A DNA stretch of 64,000 bases, taken from positions 124,001 through 188,000 of the forward strand of contig NZ_JASBAN010000001.1 of the NCBI RefSeq assembly GCF_029953305.1. The letters are read 5' to 3'. A program made the position numbers and the translations under genes. Below, piece by piece: positions 16,144 to 24,346 of this stretch. The DNA is from Commensalibacter nepenthis. Lineage in GTDB: Bacteria; Pseudomonadota; Alphaproteobacteria; Acetobacterales; Acetobacteraceae. The notes under the pieces were generated by a model. It was given only the letters and a program-made list of their open reading frames with translations. It did not search any database and was not told the origin of the DNA. Positions within the stretch are counted from its first letter, which is position 1; each line of letters opens with the position of its first letter.

Positions 16144-16159
16144 AATTTGCGACACGACC
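16144..16159. repeat. Diverged IS6-type terminus
   Basis: AATTTGCGACACGACC is an inverse IS6-type end (GGTCGTGTCGCAAATT) 27 bases beyond IS481 copy 2 and 20 bases before the recO stop. It may pair with the terminus at 14283 as the outer boundary of an older element. Confidence 0.4.
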
Positions 16160-16178
16160 AAAAAATAGCTTTATTAAC

Positions 16179-16919
16179 TCAGAGAATTTGTGTAATTTTT
16201 TCTAATAATAAAACTCTAGCATTTGGCAATGGTTTATTCTTTAGATTGAAAACACGTTTTTCTAAAAAATACCCCGTCATCATCAGTCCATCTTGCCAAT
16301 CTTGATGACTACCTTTGTCACTTTCATCAATAAATAACTTAGGAAGACGAAGTAAACGAGGTTTCCACTCGCCTGCCATTTCCTCTGTTACGACTTTTCC
16401 TGTTTTAGGAGAAACCCAGTAAGAGGCATCGGTGCCATACTCTTTGCAAACAGAAAAATCCAAGCCATACCCAAGCTCTGCCAGTAATAGAACCTCCCAA
16501 CGAAGAAGTTGCGGGAATGCTTTTTGCTCTGCTTCTTGAGGGTCTAAACTTAAAAAAGTCAGTATCTTAAATAATAACCGTGCAATATCTGGAACAGATT
16601 GCCTTTCTATCAAGCTCCCTTCTGCAACTGCACAAATCGAGGATAACATAGAAAATGCAAAGGGGAACGAAGACAAAGAGGCAAAATTGGCTCTCACTAA
16701 TTCACCTTTAAAATGACCTAATTGATCTGGTAATCTTGCAGACCATTCAGCAGCGACAAAATTGCCCATTTGCCAAATAGAGGAATTTTTACGAGCCCCC
16801 ATTGCTCGAACCAAACCACGATATAATCCTTGATCTAAGGACAAAAGACTGACAATTCCATCAGTTTCACCATAATATCGTGTAATTAAAATAATAGAAG
16901 GAGAAGACCATTCAAGCAT
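16179..16919 (-). CDS. recO: RecO, recombination mediator
   Basis: 246 residues. It opens with the OB-fold signature (SPSIILITRYYGETDGIVSLLSLDQGLYRGLVRAMGARK) and continues into the helical domain with LLRWEVLLLAELGYGLDFSVC. RecO with RecR loads RecA onto SSB-coated single strands in gap repair. It lies directly downstream of tsf (29 bases) on the same strand, so it is probably co-transcribed with rpsB-tsf. The downstream side is occupied by IS elements. Confidence 0.93.
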   Translation of the reverse strand: MLEWSSPSIILITRYYGETDGIVSLLSLDQGLYRGLVRAMGARKNSSIWQMGNFVAAEWSARLPDQLGHFKGELVRANFASLSSFPFAFSMLSSICAVAEGSLIERQSVPDIARLLFKILTFLSLDPQEAEQKAFPQLLRWEVLLLAELGYGLDFSVCKEYGTDASYWVSPKTGKVVTEEMAGEWKPRLLRLPKLFIDESDKGSHQDWQDGLMMTGYFLEKRVFNLKNKPLPNARVLLLEKITQIL

Positions 16920-16948
16920 GAATTCCCTCTCCTTTCTTTAAAAACAGA

Positions 16949-17854
16949 TTAGCCTTTAGCAGCTTGAGCAACTTCAGCAGCAAAATCTGATTCTTCTTTT
17001 TCAATGCCTTCACCAAGATGGAAGCGTTCAAAAGCAACAAGCTTAGAACCGCTTTTTTCAACAACAGCTTTTACTCTGCTTTCGCCATCATGAATCCATA
17101 ATTGTTCAAGTAACACAACTTCTTCATAGAATTTGCGAATACGACCATCAATCATTTTTTCAATGATATTATCTGGTTTACCAGAAGCACGCGCTTGTTC
17201 AACAAAAATTGCTTTTTCACGTTCCAAAGCATCTGCTGGAACTGCGCTTGTATCTAATGAAATTGGACGAACCGCAGCAACTTGCATTCCAATCTTACGA
17301 CCTAAATCTTCAAGATCAGCAGATGCTGCTGGTGCTTCAAGAGCAACCAATACCGCAATCTTACCAACGGTTGGGCGTAATGCACCGTGAACATAACTCC
17401 CTACAACACCAGAGCCAACTTCTAAGACACGCACACGACGAATGGTCATGTTTTCGCCAATGGTGGCGATCAAAGTGGTTAGGTTTTCAGCAACGGTTTT
17501 GCCATTTGCCATGGTTGCATTTTTCAATGCTTCAACATCATCACCTGTTGTTAATGCAACTTTTGCAGCATCTTCGACAAATTGTTGGAATTGTTCGTTA
17601 CGTGCAACAAAGTCTGTTTCAGCATTAATTTCAACAACAGCAGCTTTATTGCCTGCAGTTGCAACACCAACAAGACCTTCGGCAGCAACTCGACCTGATT
17701 TCTTAGCAGCCGTTGCAAGACCTTTTGTACGCAACCAATCGATTGCTTCTTCGATATTACCAGCGGTTTCATTCAGTGCTTTTTTACAATCCATCATACC
17801 AGCACCGGTTTTTTCGCGTAATTCTTTTACTAATGCAGCTGTAATCTGTGCCAT
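16949..17854 (-). CDS. tsf: Elongation factor Ts
   Basis: Nucleotide exchange factor for EF-Tu, 301 residues. It starts [29 protein letters not shown], with the UBA-like domain and the EF-Tu-contacting [10 protein letters not shown] motif near residue 80. I use the ATG at 17854, preceded by AGAGGACAATT, rather than the 20-codon upstream extension of the open frame, which has no family similarity. It follows rpsB by 120 bases, the universal rpsB-tsf order. Confidence 0.97.
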   Translation of the reverse strand: MAQITAALVKELREKTGAGMMDCKKALNETAGNIEEAIDWLRTKGLATAAKKSGRVAAEGLVGVATAGNKAAVVEINAETDFVARNEQFQQFVEDAAKVALTTGDDVEALKNATMANGKTVAENLTTLIATIGENMTIRRVRVLEVGSGVVGSYVHGALRPTVGKIAVLVALEAPAASADLEDLGRKIGMQVAAVRPISLDTSAVPADALEREKAIFVEQARASGKPDNIIEKMIDGRIRKFYEEVVLLEQLWIHDGESRVKAVVEKSGSKLVAFERFHLGEGIEKEESDFAAEVAQAAKG

Positions 17855-17974
17855 AATTGTCCTCTTTATTAAATGCAGAAGCGTCTCGATGAATTCGAGA
17901 CGCCAATTTATCACTATTTAAACAAAGCCTTTGACTTTATCTGTATCAATTCAAAATTCTGATAACTATGATAA

Positions 17975-18763
17975 TTAAGCTGGAATTTCTGATGTTTCTT
18001 CGATAGAAATAGTTTCCATCATCACTTCAGGAGGCAACTCTTCTGAAGCACCAAAATCTTGACCAGAAGCACCAAGTTCAGCAGAAATACCGTCTAGTAC
18101 AGCACCAGCAACCAACTCACAATAAAGATTGATAGAGCGTAATGCATCGTCGTTTCCAGGAACAGGATAGGTAATTCCTGCTGGATCAGAGTTACTATCC
18201 AAAATAGCAACAACAGGGATACCCAATTTATTTGCTTCTTGAACAGCTAATTTTTCTTTGTTGGTGTCAATAATGAAAAGAATGTCTGGAAGACCACCCA
18301 TTTCTTTAATACCGCCCAAAGAGCGTTCCAATTTTTCACGTTCACGTGTTAATTGCAGCACTTCTTTTTTGGTCAAACCAGCTGTATCCCCATCAAGGGT
18401 TTCTTCAACATGGCGTAAACGTTTAATAGAATTGGTAATTGTTTTCCAGTTGGTCAACATACCACCCAACCAACGATGATTTACATAATATTGACCACAA
18501 CGTTTTGCAGTTTCAGCAACACTTTCTGCTGCTGTACGTTTTGTTCCAACAAAAAGAACACGTCCACCATTAGCAACAGTATCACGAACTGCATTTAATG
18601 CGCGATCCAACATAGGAACGGTTTGTTGCAAATCGATAATATGAACCTGATTACGAACCCCAAACAAAAATGGAGCCATTTTTGGGTTCCAACGACGGGT
18701 GTGATGTCCAAAATGAACACCAGCTTCTAATAATTGACGTAAGGTAAAATGTGGCATCGCCAT
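17975..18763 (-). CDS. rpsB: 30S ribosomal protein S2
   Basis: 262 residues with [46 protein letters not shown] and [12 protein letters not shown], all standard S2. The start is either ATG at 18763 (MAMPHF) or 18757 (MPHF); AAAGGAAG precedes it. The C-terminus has an acidic extension typical of alphaproteobacterial S2. S2 is commonly autoregulated through its leader. Confidence 0.97.
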   Translation of the reverse strand: MAMPHFTLRQLLEAGVHFGHHTRRWNPKMAPFLFGVRNQVHIIDLQQTVPMLDRALNAVRDTVANGGRVLFVGTKRTAAESVAETAKRCGQYYVNHRWLGGMLTNWKTITNSIKRLRHVEETLDGDTAGLTKKEVLQLTREREKLERSLGGIKEMGGLPDILFIIDTNKEKLAVQEANKLGIPVVAILDSNSDPAGITYPVPGNDDALRSINLYCELVAGAVLDGISAELGASGQDFGASEELPPEVMMETISIEETSEIPA

Positions 18764-18915
18764 TTGACGTGCTTCCTTTCTTTCTGGTTAAACCTCCGTA
18801 AAGCGCCGATCCATATTTCAGTCACCAGTGGCAAAAACTTTACGTGTGAATTATCGATCAATCTCGATAGAGCTTATATGAAAGAATTTTAAGGAAAAAT
18901 CAAGTGATTATTTGC
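18764..18915 (-). promoter_or_regulatory. rpsB promoter and leader region
   Basis: On the transcribed strand a possible -35 TTGATT is followed after 17 bases by CATATA, then a leader of about 110 bases containing ATCGAGATTGATCGAT, GCCACTGGTGAC and TTTACGGAGGTTTAACC before the start. The CGGAGG lies about 30 bases upstream of the start codon, too far to be its ribosome site, so it may be part of an RNA structure sensed by S2. This is inference from position and from known S2 autoregulation. Confidence 0.35.
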
Positions 18916-18990
18916 GCAATAATTTGATTACACAAGTTTATTAAAAATATTATAATAGATTAACGGTAGGTACATATACTATTGATAATA

Positions 18991-19008
18991 AGGCGACCAA
19001 TTCCTACA
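18991..19008. repeat. Solo IS481-type right end
   Basis: AGGCGACCAATTCCTACA matches the right end of IS481 copy 2 (GCGACCAATTCTTACA) with one change. No transposase or left end accompanies it. It is probably the scar of an eroded or recombined copy, since the partial gene that follows begins right at its edge. Confidence 0.55.
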
Positions 19009-19184
19009 AATTAAGCTGCCAACTTTGTAACAAAGAAAACCTAAAGAGCAATCATCAAGCACTTCGCAAGCATTTTGAAAAAATCTTACCCAAAGAATTT
19101 GACTTTACGGTCTATCCACAATTTAATGCTCAGACTCTTCAGGACATACACCCTGATATTTCTCAGCTCAATAAGTTAGATTGA
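19009..19184 (+). pseudogene. 3' fragment of an unrecognised gene next to a solo IS481 end
   Basis: The frame LSCQLCNKENLKSNHQALRK, then HFEKILPKEFDFTVYPQFNA, ending DISQLNKLD-stop, is open from the IS481 scar to a TGA at 19182-19184 and lacks a start. About 58 codons remain. A CxxC (CQLC) sits at its beginning. It looks like the C-terminus of a gene truncated by an IS that has since mostly been lost. I cannot name it. The EamA gene starts 11 bases on. Confidence 0.45.
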
Positions 19185-19194
19185 TATATAAACA

Positions 19195-20076
19195 ATGTCT
19201 GCAAAGCTACAAGGTATTATCTTAATCCTCCTCGGCACGATCAGCTATGGATTGCCAGCTTCTTTAATTAAACTATCTAAACAAGACGGCATCACCGAAG
19301 CCAATATTCTATTTTTTCAATTCTTTTTTGGCTGCTTTGCTTTGGGCATATTCTATTTCTTTAGTAGCAAGAAAAACAAACCTAATGAAACAACATTAGA
19401 TCACAGCGCAAAAAAGCGTCTTATTCTGTCTGGCACTGCGTTGGCATTAACAAATTCATTTTATTTCACATCCCTAGAATATGTTTCCGTTGCCATTGCA
19501 GCTGTGATGTTGATGCAATCAGTATGGATTACTTCCGTTTTAGATTTTATTTTCAAAAAGATCGTCCCTAGCCCAATACAAGTGATCTCTATCATCATGG
19601 TTTTATTAGGGACAATCCTCACTGCTAATCTTATCAGTTCCAATATTGTTATTTCCCCATTTGGATTATTCCTTAGCTTTATGTCTGGCGTTTGTTATGC
19701 GGTCACGATTATGGTTACGAATAATCTAGCCCCTCAAGCCTCTGCATTTGGCAGGTCATTTTATATCTCATTAGGGGCATTTATTGTGATTAGTATACTT
19801 TGGGGATGGTCTATTGATTTTTCTATCATTCCATTATCTTTAAAATGGGGAATAATAATCGCTTGTTTTTCCATCGTCTTGCCGTTGTTACTGTTCGCAC
19901 AAGGTATGCCCAATATTACAGCAGGAATTGGAGGTGTTTTATCCGCGTTGGAGTTGCCTGCTGCAATAATATTTGCCTATTTTATCCTTGATGAACATAT
20001 CAACTTATTACAATTTGTTGGGGTTCTTCTTATTTTCGCAGCAATTAGCAGTGTTAATTTAATCGATGAAAATTAA
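19195..20076 (+). CDS. EamA/DMT-family transporter
   Basis: 293 residues with ten predicted membrane helices in two EamA halves: first half GTISYGLPASLIKLSKQDG..., second half from about residue 150 with GVCYAVTIMVTNNLAP and GVLSALELPAAIIFAYFILDE. It is an inner-membrane drug/metabolite exporter of unknown substrate. There is no clear Shine-Dalgarno, and the start is at the ATG after ATAAACA. The upstream neighbour is IS scar, so its native promoter may have been replaced. Confidence 0.88.
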   Translation: MSAKLQGIILILLGTISYGLPASLIKLSKQDGITEANILFFQFFFGCFALGIFYFFSSKKNKPNETTLDHSAKKRLILSGTALALTNSFYFTSLEYVSVAIAAVMLMQSVWITSVLDFIFKKIVPSPIQVISIIMVLLGTILTANLISSNIVISPFGLFLSFMSGVCYAVTIMVTNNLAPQASAFGRSFYISLGAFIVISILWGWSIDFSIIPLSLKWGIIIACFSIVLPLLLFAQGMPNITAGIGGVLSALELPAAIIFAYFILDEHINLLQFVGVLLIFAAISSVNLIDEN

Positions 20077-20104
20077 TTGACGTATAAATTTCAAAAAACA
20101 ATCA

Positions 20105-20137
20105 CAATACCGTCATAAAATATACATAACGGTATTG
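20105..20137. terminator. Bidirectional terminator-like hairpin
   Basis: Perfect 9-bp arms CAATACCGT (20105-20113) and ACGGTATTG (20129-20137) with a 15-base AT-rich loop. It lies between the convergent EamA and phosphatase-autotransporter genes, where it could serve both. T tracts are weak on either side. Confidence 0.5.
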
Positions 20138-20155
20138 GATTATTCTCTTATCTAA

Positions 20156-22105
20156 CTAAAAATTCAGTGTTGTTCCAAGCATTCCATTTACACCATGACT
20201 ATTTAACCCAGCACCATAGTAATCCGCACTGATATTAAACGACCACTGCCCTCTTTTGGCGGTTAAATGTGCGCCTGCTTTATAGATATTGGGGCTGTTA
20301 AAGGCTGAATATTGTTTAACACCCATTCTATAAACTGTTCCGTACTGATTAACGCTAGCATTGCTTAAAATACGTTCATATCCCAAATTGACCCCAGGCA
20401 TAAAACTCCATTGTCCAGAGTGCAAAGGATTAAAGTTTATATCAATATTGGCTACTAAACTGGGTTGGATTTTATCATATTTAGACATATTTAATGCCAG
20501 CTCGCTCCCTTTCTCACGAACACGACCTAAATGTAAACTGGTTACTTGCATACCAACTGAAGGGTCAATCGTAAATGATTGTGCTTTGAACAACCATCCA
20601 GCCATAGCACGACCACTATAGTAAGCACCGCTAGTATTCCCATTGGTTGTGCCAAACCCATTTCCTAATTGGCGTTCACTTTGATAATTAATATAACCGA
20701 TATTTGCTTGCGCCCTTATCCATGCACCTGAATTATCCAACCCTCTAAATGCATAATTTCCACCCAAAGTCACAAAGCCACTATTCGTCGTAACACGACC
20801 ACCATTACTGCTCACATTCCCATAATTATATCCAAATCCACCATTGACGGATAAATTCTGATTAAAGCGATGTGTTAAGCCAAAAACTGTTCCGCCTGTA
20901 TATTCATTGCTGGAATTAAAACCATTTCTTGAATCTGTGCTAAGGTAATTACTTAACCCTTGCATCCAAAACGCAGTTTCTCCTTTTTTCATTCCTCTGC
21001 CTGTTGTCAAGGGCATTAACATGTCATTCATTTTAGAAGGTTGACGCAATAAATAACTCGCTGCATCCGCATAGACTTGCCCGCCAACACGCATTTCTAA
21101 ACCGTTCAACGTTCCTTGATCGATTGCGGATTGAAGGTAATAATTATAATTCGTATAAGCTCCTGATAAAGCCGTCCCTTGCAATGCATTTAATAGATTT
21201 GCACCAGAGGCAGCATTGCCTTTAAAGTTTTCTTGACCAGGCAAAGTTAAATAACGCACCATTTTTCCACGCAATACATAGATAGTGGCTTGATCCAATC
21301 CCAACCCTTGTTTAAGATAATTATCCATCGTGCCATAAGTTTGGGCAACTTGATCAAAACCCGCTTGCAGCCAAGATTGATCCACAGACATGATGGTTCG
21401 ATAAGATTCTTGCATAGATGCTGGTAATTTTGCCACCGTTGCATTAATACGCGAAGCCGTATATGCATTGGTTGCCAAATAATTTGATACGATATCCTGT
21501 TTATCCATGCCTGCAAGAGATTGTAACACTGCCGCAGTCCACCCTGTGCGATCTTTGCCAGCTGTACAATGGAATAACGCCGCAGAATCAGCATTTGCGA
21601 GTATTCTCAACTCAGTCCCAAAACCAGATCTGGCGTAAGGATCTGTTACAAAGTTACGCTCTGTTTGTTGCATCATACTATTGATCTGGTCTTTGTTTAA
21701 ACTACCATAATCTAGGGTAACAGCACTATTTTGATTCCCTATAATATCGACATGATAATAAGAAGTATTCGGAGCAAGCGTATCGGGTGTTGCTGCTATT
21801 TCCAAATCGGTTCTTAGGTCAATAACGGTGCCAATATTCAATTTTTCCATTACACTAAGGTCATTACCAACAGGTGTAATTGCATTTGAACGGTAAAATA
21901 CCCCTGATCTCATTACGCCATTATGAGCGGTTGTATAAGCGGTATCAACCCCCGCAATATCGCGGAAATTATCCATTCCTTGCAATCTTGGTGTATTTAA
22001 TTGCGTTGTTTGTGCAAAGGCAATATCCGTAACGGAAAATAACGGGGCCATGAATAATAGGCTAGCAATACAAGAAGAGGATAGAAAAGAAAACTTTACG
22101 TTCAT
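20156..22105 (-). CDS. Secreted tyrosine phosphatase-like domain fused to an autotransporter beta-barrel
   Basis: 649 residues from the chosen start (MNVKFSFL), which gives a clean signal peptide cleaved after AFA near residue 31; the open frame extends 12 codons further. Residues 35-300 are a Y_phosphatase3/LipA-type dual-specificity phosphatase: NFRDIAG, VIDLRTDLE and the P-loop HCTAGKDRTG (catalytic Cys180, Arg186). Residues from about 385 (GMKKGETAFWMQGL) to the end form an autotransporter barrel with alternating aromatic strands and a terminal Phe (GTTLNF). The layout predicts a phosphatase carried to the cell surface. The substrate is unknown: phosphoprotein, phosphoinositide or phosphate scavenging are all possible. 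Confidence 0.9.
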   Translation of the reverse strand: MNVKFSFLSSSCIASLLFMAPLFSVTDIAFAQTTQLNTPRLQGMDNFRDIAGVDTAYTTAHNGVMRSGVFYRSNAITPVGNDLSVMEKLNIGTVIDLRTDLEIAATPDTLAPNTSYYHVDIIGNQNSAVTLDYGSLNKDQINSMMQQTERNFVTDPYARSGFGTELRILANADSAALFHCTAGKDRTGWTAAVLQSLAGMDKQDIVSNYLATNAYTASRINATVAKLPASMQESYRTIMSVDQSWLQAGFDQVAQTYGTMDNYLKQGLGLDQATIYVLRGKMVRYLTLPGQENFKGNAASGANLLNALQGTALSGAYTNYNYYLQSAIDQGTLNGLEMRVGGQVYADAASYLLRQPSKMNDMLMPLTTGRGMKKGETAFWMQGLSNYLSTDSRNGFNSSNEYTGGTVFGLTHRFNQNLSVNGGFGYNYGNVSSNGGRVTTNSGFVTLGGNYAFRGLDNSGAWIRAQANIGYINYQSERQLGNGFGTTNGNTSGAYYSGRAMAGWLFKAQSFTIDPSVGMQVTSLHLGRVREKGSELALNMSKYDKIQPSLVANIDINFNPLHSGQWSFMPGVNLGYERILSNASVNQYGTVYRMGVKQYSAFNSPNIYKAGAHLTAKRGQWSFNISADYYGAGLNSHGVNGMLGTTLNF

Positions 22106-22305
22106 AATAAAACCATCGTTATAAGTAAAAATTATACCCATTGGTTTAAAGAATAATTTTAATAAATAACAATGAATAGAATGTTAAATAATCATTAAAA
22201 TTTTATTATGTTACGAATATCATATTAAAAATAATATTTACAGTCATTCTAAGTTATAGATTGATTATGTTAGAACTTAAAATGATCTGTAAACAATAAA
22301 AATTG

Positions 22306-22692
22306 TTACTCTACTTTAGATAACAATGCTTTGTCACAACCCGAATTTTTACATTCTCTTTCGATTGATTTCAACAAAGAAATCCGCTTTTCCATTTTAT
22401 CATTAACACAATCCAAAGTCACAGTTCCACCATTAGAACATTCACTATCACGAGCTCTGATCCATTGAATTTGTGCCTTTTTAACGTCTTTCTTTTGATC
22501 GGCTGTTAAAACTTTAATTGTTTTGCCATATTGATCGTTAATCTCTTTATCTAACTGAGTCATTTTTAAAGATGCACAATATGTTTTATCATAAGCATTA
22601 ATTGGGTTGCCACAACTCAAAGCAAACACTGCTGGCGCAAACGCAAATTGTGCCAATAATCCGGCAATCAAAAGAGTCTTTTTAATCATCAT
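22306..22692 (-). CDS. LprI/DUF1311-family secreted protein
   Basis: 128 residues with a signal peptide (MMIKKTLLIAGLLAQFAFAP ... FALS) and a cysteine-rich LprI region: SCGNPINAYDKTYCASLKM, TQLDKEINDQYGK, QIQWIRARDSEC, LDCVNDKMEKRI. The spacing of the Cys and the WIRARDxEC motif is the family's. Some relatives inhibit lysozymes in the envelope; here that is only inferred. AAGGAATAG precedes the start. It follows the cytochrome c gene by 28 bases and may be the last gene of that operon. Confidence 0.85.
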   Translation of the reverse strand: MMIKKTLLIAGLLAQFAFAPAVFALSCGNPINAYDKTYCASLKMTQLDKEINDQYGKTIKVLTADQKKDVKKAQIQWIRARDSECSNGGTVTLDCVNDKMEKRISLLKSIERECKNSGCDKALLSKVE

Positions 22693-22720
22693 CTATTCCT
22701 TATTTATAAGATGGCTTTGT

Positions 22721-23974
22721 TTATTTCTTTATATTTAACAAAACACGCTCTTTTTTTACCTGTTCGACCGTCACATGTCCATTTCTATTTCCAAAATGTG
22801 CAATCACATAATTAGCAATATCCGCAATATCCTGATCGCTATAACCATCTTTGAAACCAGGCATCGAAAAAGTTCCCAGTCTGGAATCTTCTAACATCGA
22901 ACCTTCTAAAATAACTTTGATTAAATTGGTACCTTGAGTCAGGGTTGCTGTTTTGGATCCCCACAGGCTTTCATATTCTCCTTGGCGTCCTGCCCCGTTA
23001 TCCAAATGACAACTAGCGCATAATGCTGCAAATAATTGGCTTCCATGACTGTGGCTTGGTTCTGTATTTTGCAATTCTTGGACTGAAATACTTGCTGCTG
23101 ATTCTCCTTTTTCTTGAGCTGGTAAAGAACGTAAATAGATAACCATAGCACGGATATCCTCTTGACTGAGATGCGATAATCCAGAGTTTATGACCTTGGC
23201 CATAGGACCAACAGCAGCACCATGCCCTTCAACATATCCTTTGGATAAATATTGTTGCAAATCTTTGTCACTCCAAGAACCAATCCCCGTATCCCCATCG
23301 GAGGAAATATTATAAGCAACCCATCTATTAACTGTTGATCCTGCATAATTAACAGTTTTCCCCTTTGAACCATCCACAGAAGAATGACAAGAAGCACAAT
23401 GTCCTGGTCCTTCTACTAAGAATTTTCCCCTATTCCACTTAGCAGATTTTTGGTCATCCTCTATAAGGCTGTCACTTGAATTATTATTTCCTTTTTCAAT
23501 AAAAGTTGCATTGCTTTCAGGAACTTTATAATTAACAGCAGGTTGCTGATCTAAATAGGCTTTGATCGCCAATATTTGATCTCTATTCATTAAACGATAA
23601 GCAGAATATGGCATAATGGGATTCAGAGATCTTCCTTTGGCACCAACACCATCCCGTAAAGCACTTACAAATTCATCATCCGTATAACGACCAATGCCTG
23701 TTTCTGGATCAGGCGTGATATTGGAGGCATAAACAGTCCCTTGATTTTTGGTCTGAAAAGCCTTGCCTCCAGCTAAAGACTGTCCTTTATCTGCGGTATG
23801 GCATTCCCCACAACCTGAAGCATAAAATAGATATTCGCCTGCTTTAATTTGGACTTGTTTGGGATCAACATGCACTTCATCTGCAAAAACTTGTTGCAAA
23901 GGCAATAATATTGTGGCGAATATTAACCCTTTTGCAAGCGTTTTTTTAGAAAAAATGTTATAAAATTTAACCAT
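22721..23974 (-). CDS. Tri-heme cytochrome c subunit of a periplasmic dehydrogenase
   Basis: 417 residues: signal peptide, then three CxxCH haem sites at 55-59 (CGECH), 193-197 (CASCH) and 319-323 (CASCH). Methionine ligand candidates lie in MPYSAYR, GPMAKVI and FSMPGFKDGY. This is the AdhB-like cytochrome subunit type that passes electrons from periplasmic dehydrogenases to ubiquinol oxidase in acetic acid bacteria. The genes upstream encode a molybdo-hydroxylase pair, so it is most likely that enzyme's electron acceptor rather than the partner of a PQQ alcohol dehydrogenase. Confidence 0.9.
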   Translation of the reverse strand: MVKFYNIFSKKTLAKGLIFATILLPLQQVFADEVHVDPKQVQIKAGEYLFYASGCGECHTADKGQSLAGGKAFQTKNQGTVYASNITPDPETGIGRYTDDEFVSALRDGVGAKGRSLNPIMPYSAYRLMNRDQILAIKAYLDQQPAVNYKVPESNATFIEKGNNNSSDSLIEDDQKSAKWNRGKFLVEGPGHCASCHSSVDGSKGKTVNYAGSTVNRWVAYNISSDGDTGIGSWSDKDLQQYLSKGYVEGHGAAVGPMAKVINSGLSHLSQEDIRAMVIYLRSLPAQEKGESAASISVQELQNTEPSHSHGSQLFAALCASCHLDNGAGRQGEYESLWGSKTATLTQGTNLIKVILEGSMLEDSRLGTFSMPGFKDGYSDQDIADIANYVIAHFGNRNGHVTVEQVKKERVLLNIKK

Positions 23975-24040
23975 TTAACCACTCTAATCATATCATATTA
24001 TTTGTATGAACTCGGATATTCAATCGCATTAAGTATTTTA

Positions 24041-24290
24041 TCAGAGTTTAGATTTTCCGAACATTATTCCCAATAATGCTGCTGTTGTACCAACTATTCC
24101 GCCAATGACTGCCCTATTAATACCAAGGGACTGCCAATTATCTATAAGAATAATGCCATTTTTAGTATAGGAATGCCCTAATACCATCCCTTTGAATATA
24201 AAAAAACCAATACCTACTCCCCAAAAAGCCACAAAAGATACCTATTGAACGAATGATTTTACCATTCGTTTTTTTACTTTTAGATAGCAT
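24041..24290 (-). pseudogene. Small two-helix membrane protein, apparently frameshifted
   Basis: A strong ribosome site (GGAGAGCCCT) precedes an ATG at 24290 that opens MLSKSKKTNGKIIRSIG, but this frame stops after 41 codons. From about 24240 a different frame continues (SFVAFWGVGIGFFIFKGMVL ... INRAVIGGIVGTTAALLGIM) to 24041, starting only at GTG. Joined by a one-base shift the product would be about 80 residues with two membrane helices. It lies between the molybdo-hydroxylase and cytochrome genes on the same strand. It could be a decayed gene, a programmed shift, or a short GTG-started protein. Confidence 0.5.
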
Positions 24291-24346
24291 AGGGCTCTCC
24301 ATCTTAATTAAGAGGTCGAACAACGATACGGAATTCTACCACCAAA

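Noticed and set aside
17855-17914. Upstream extension of tsf
   Set aside because: The ATG at 17854 has an AGAGGA site and begins the conserved [13 protein letters not shown].
17209-17921. Overlapping + strand open frames opposite tsf (up to 159 codons)
   Set aside because: They are antisense to a highly conserved tsf and have low-complexity composition typical of shadow frames.
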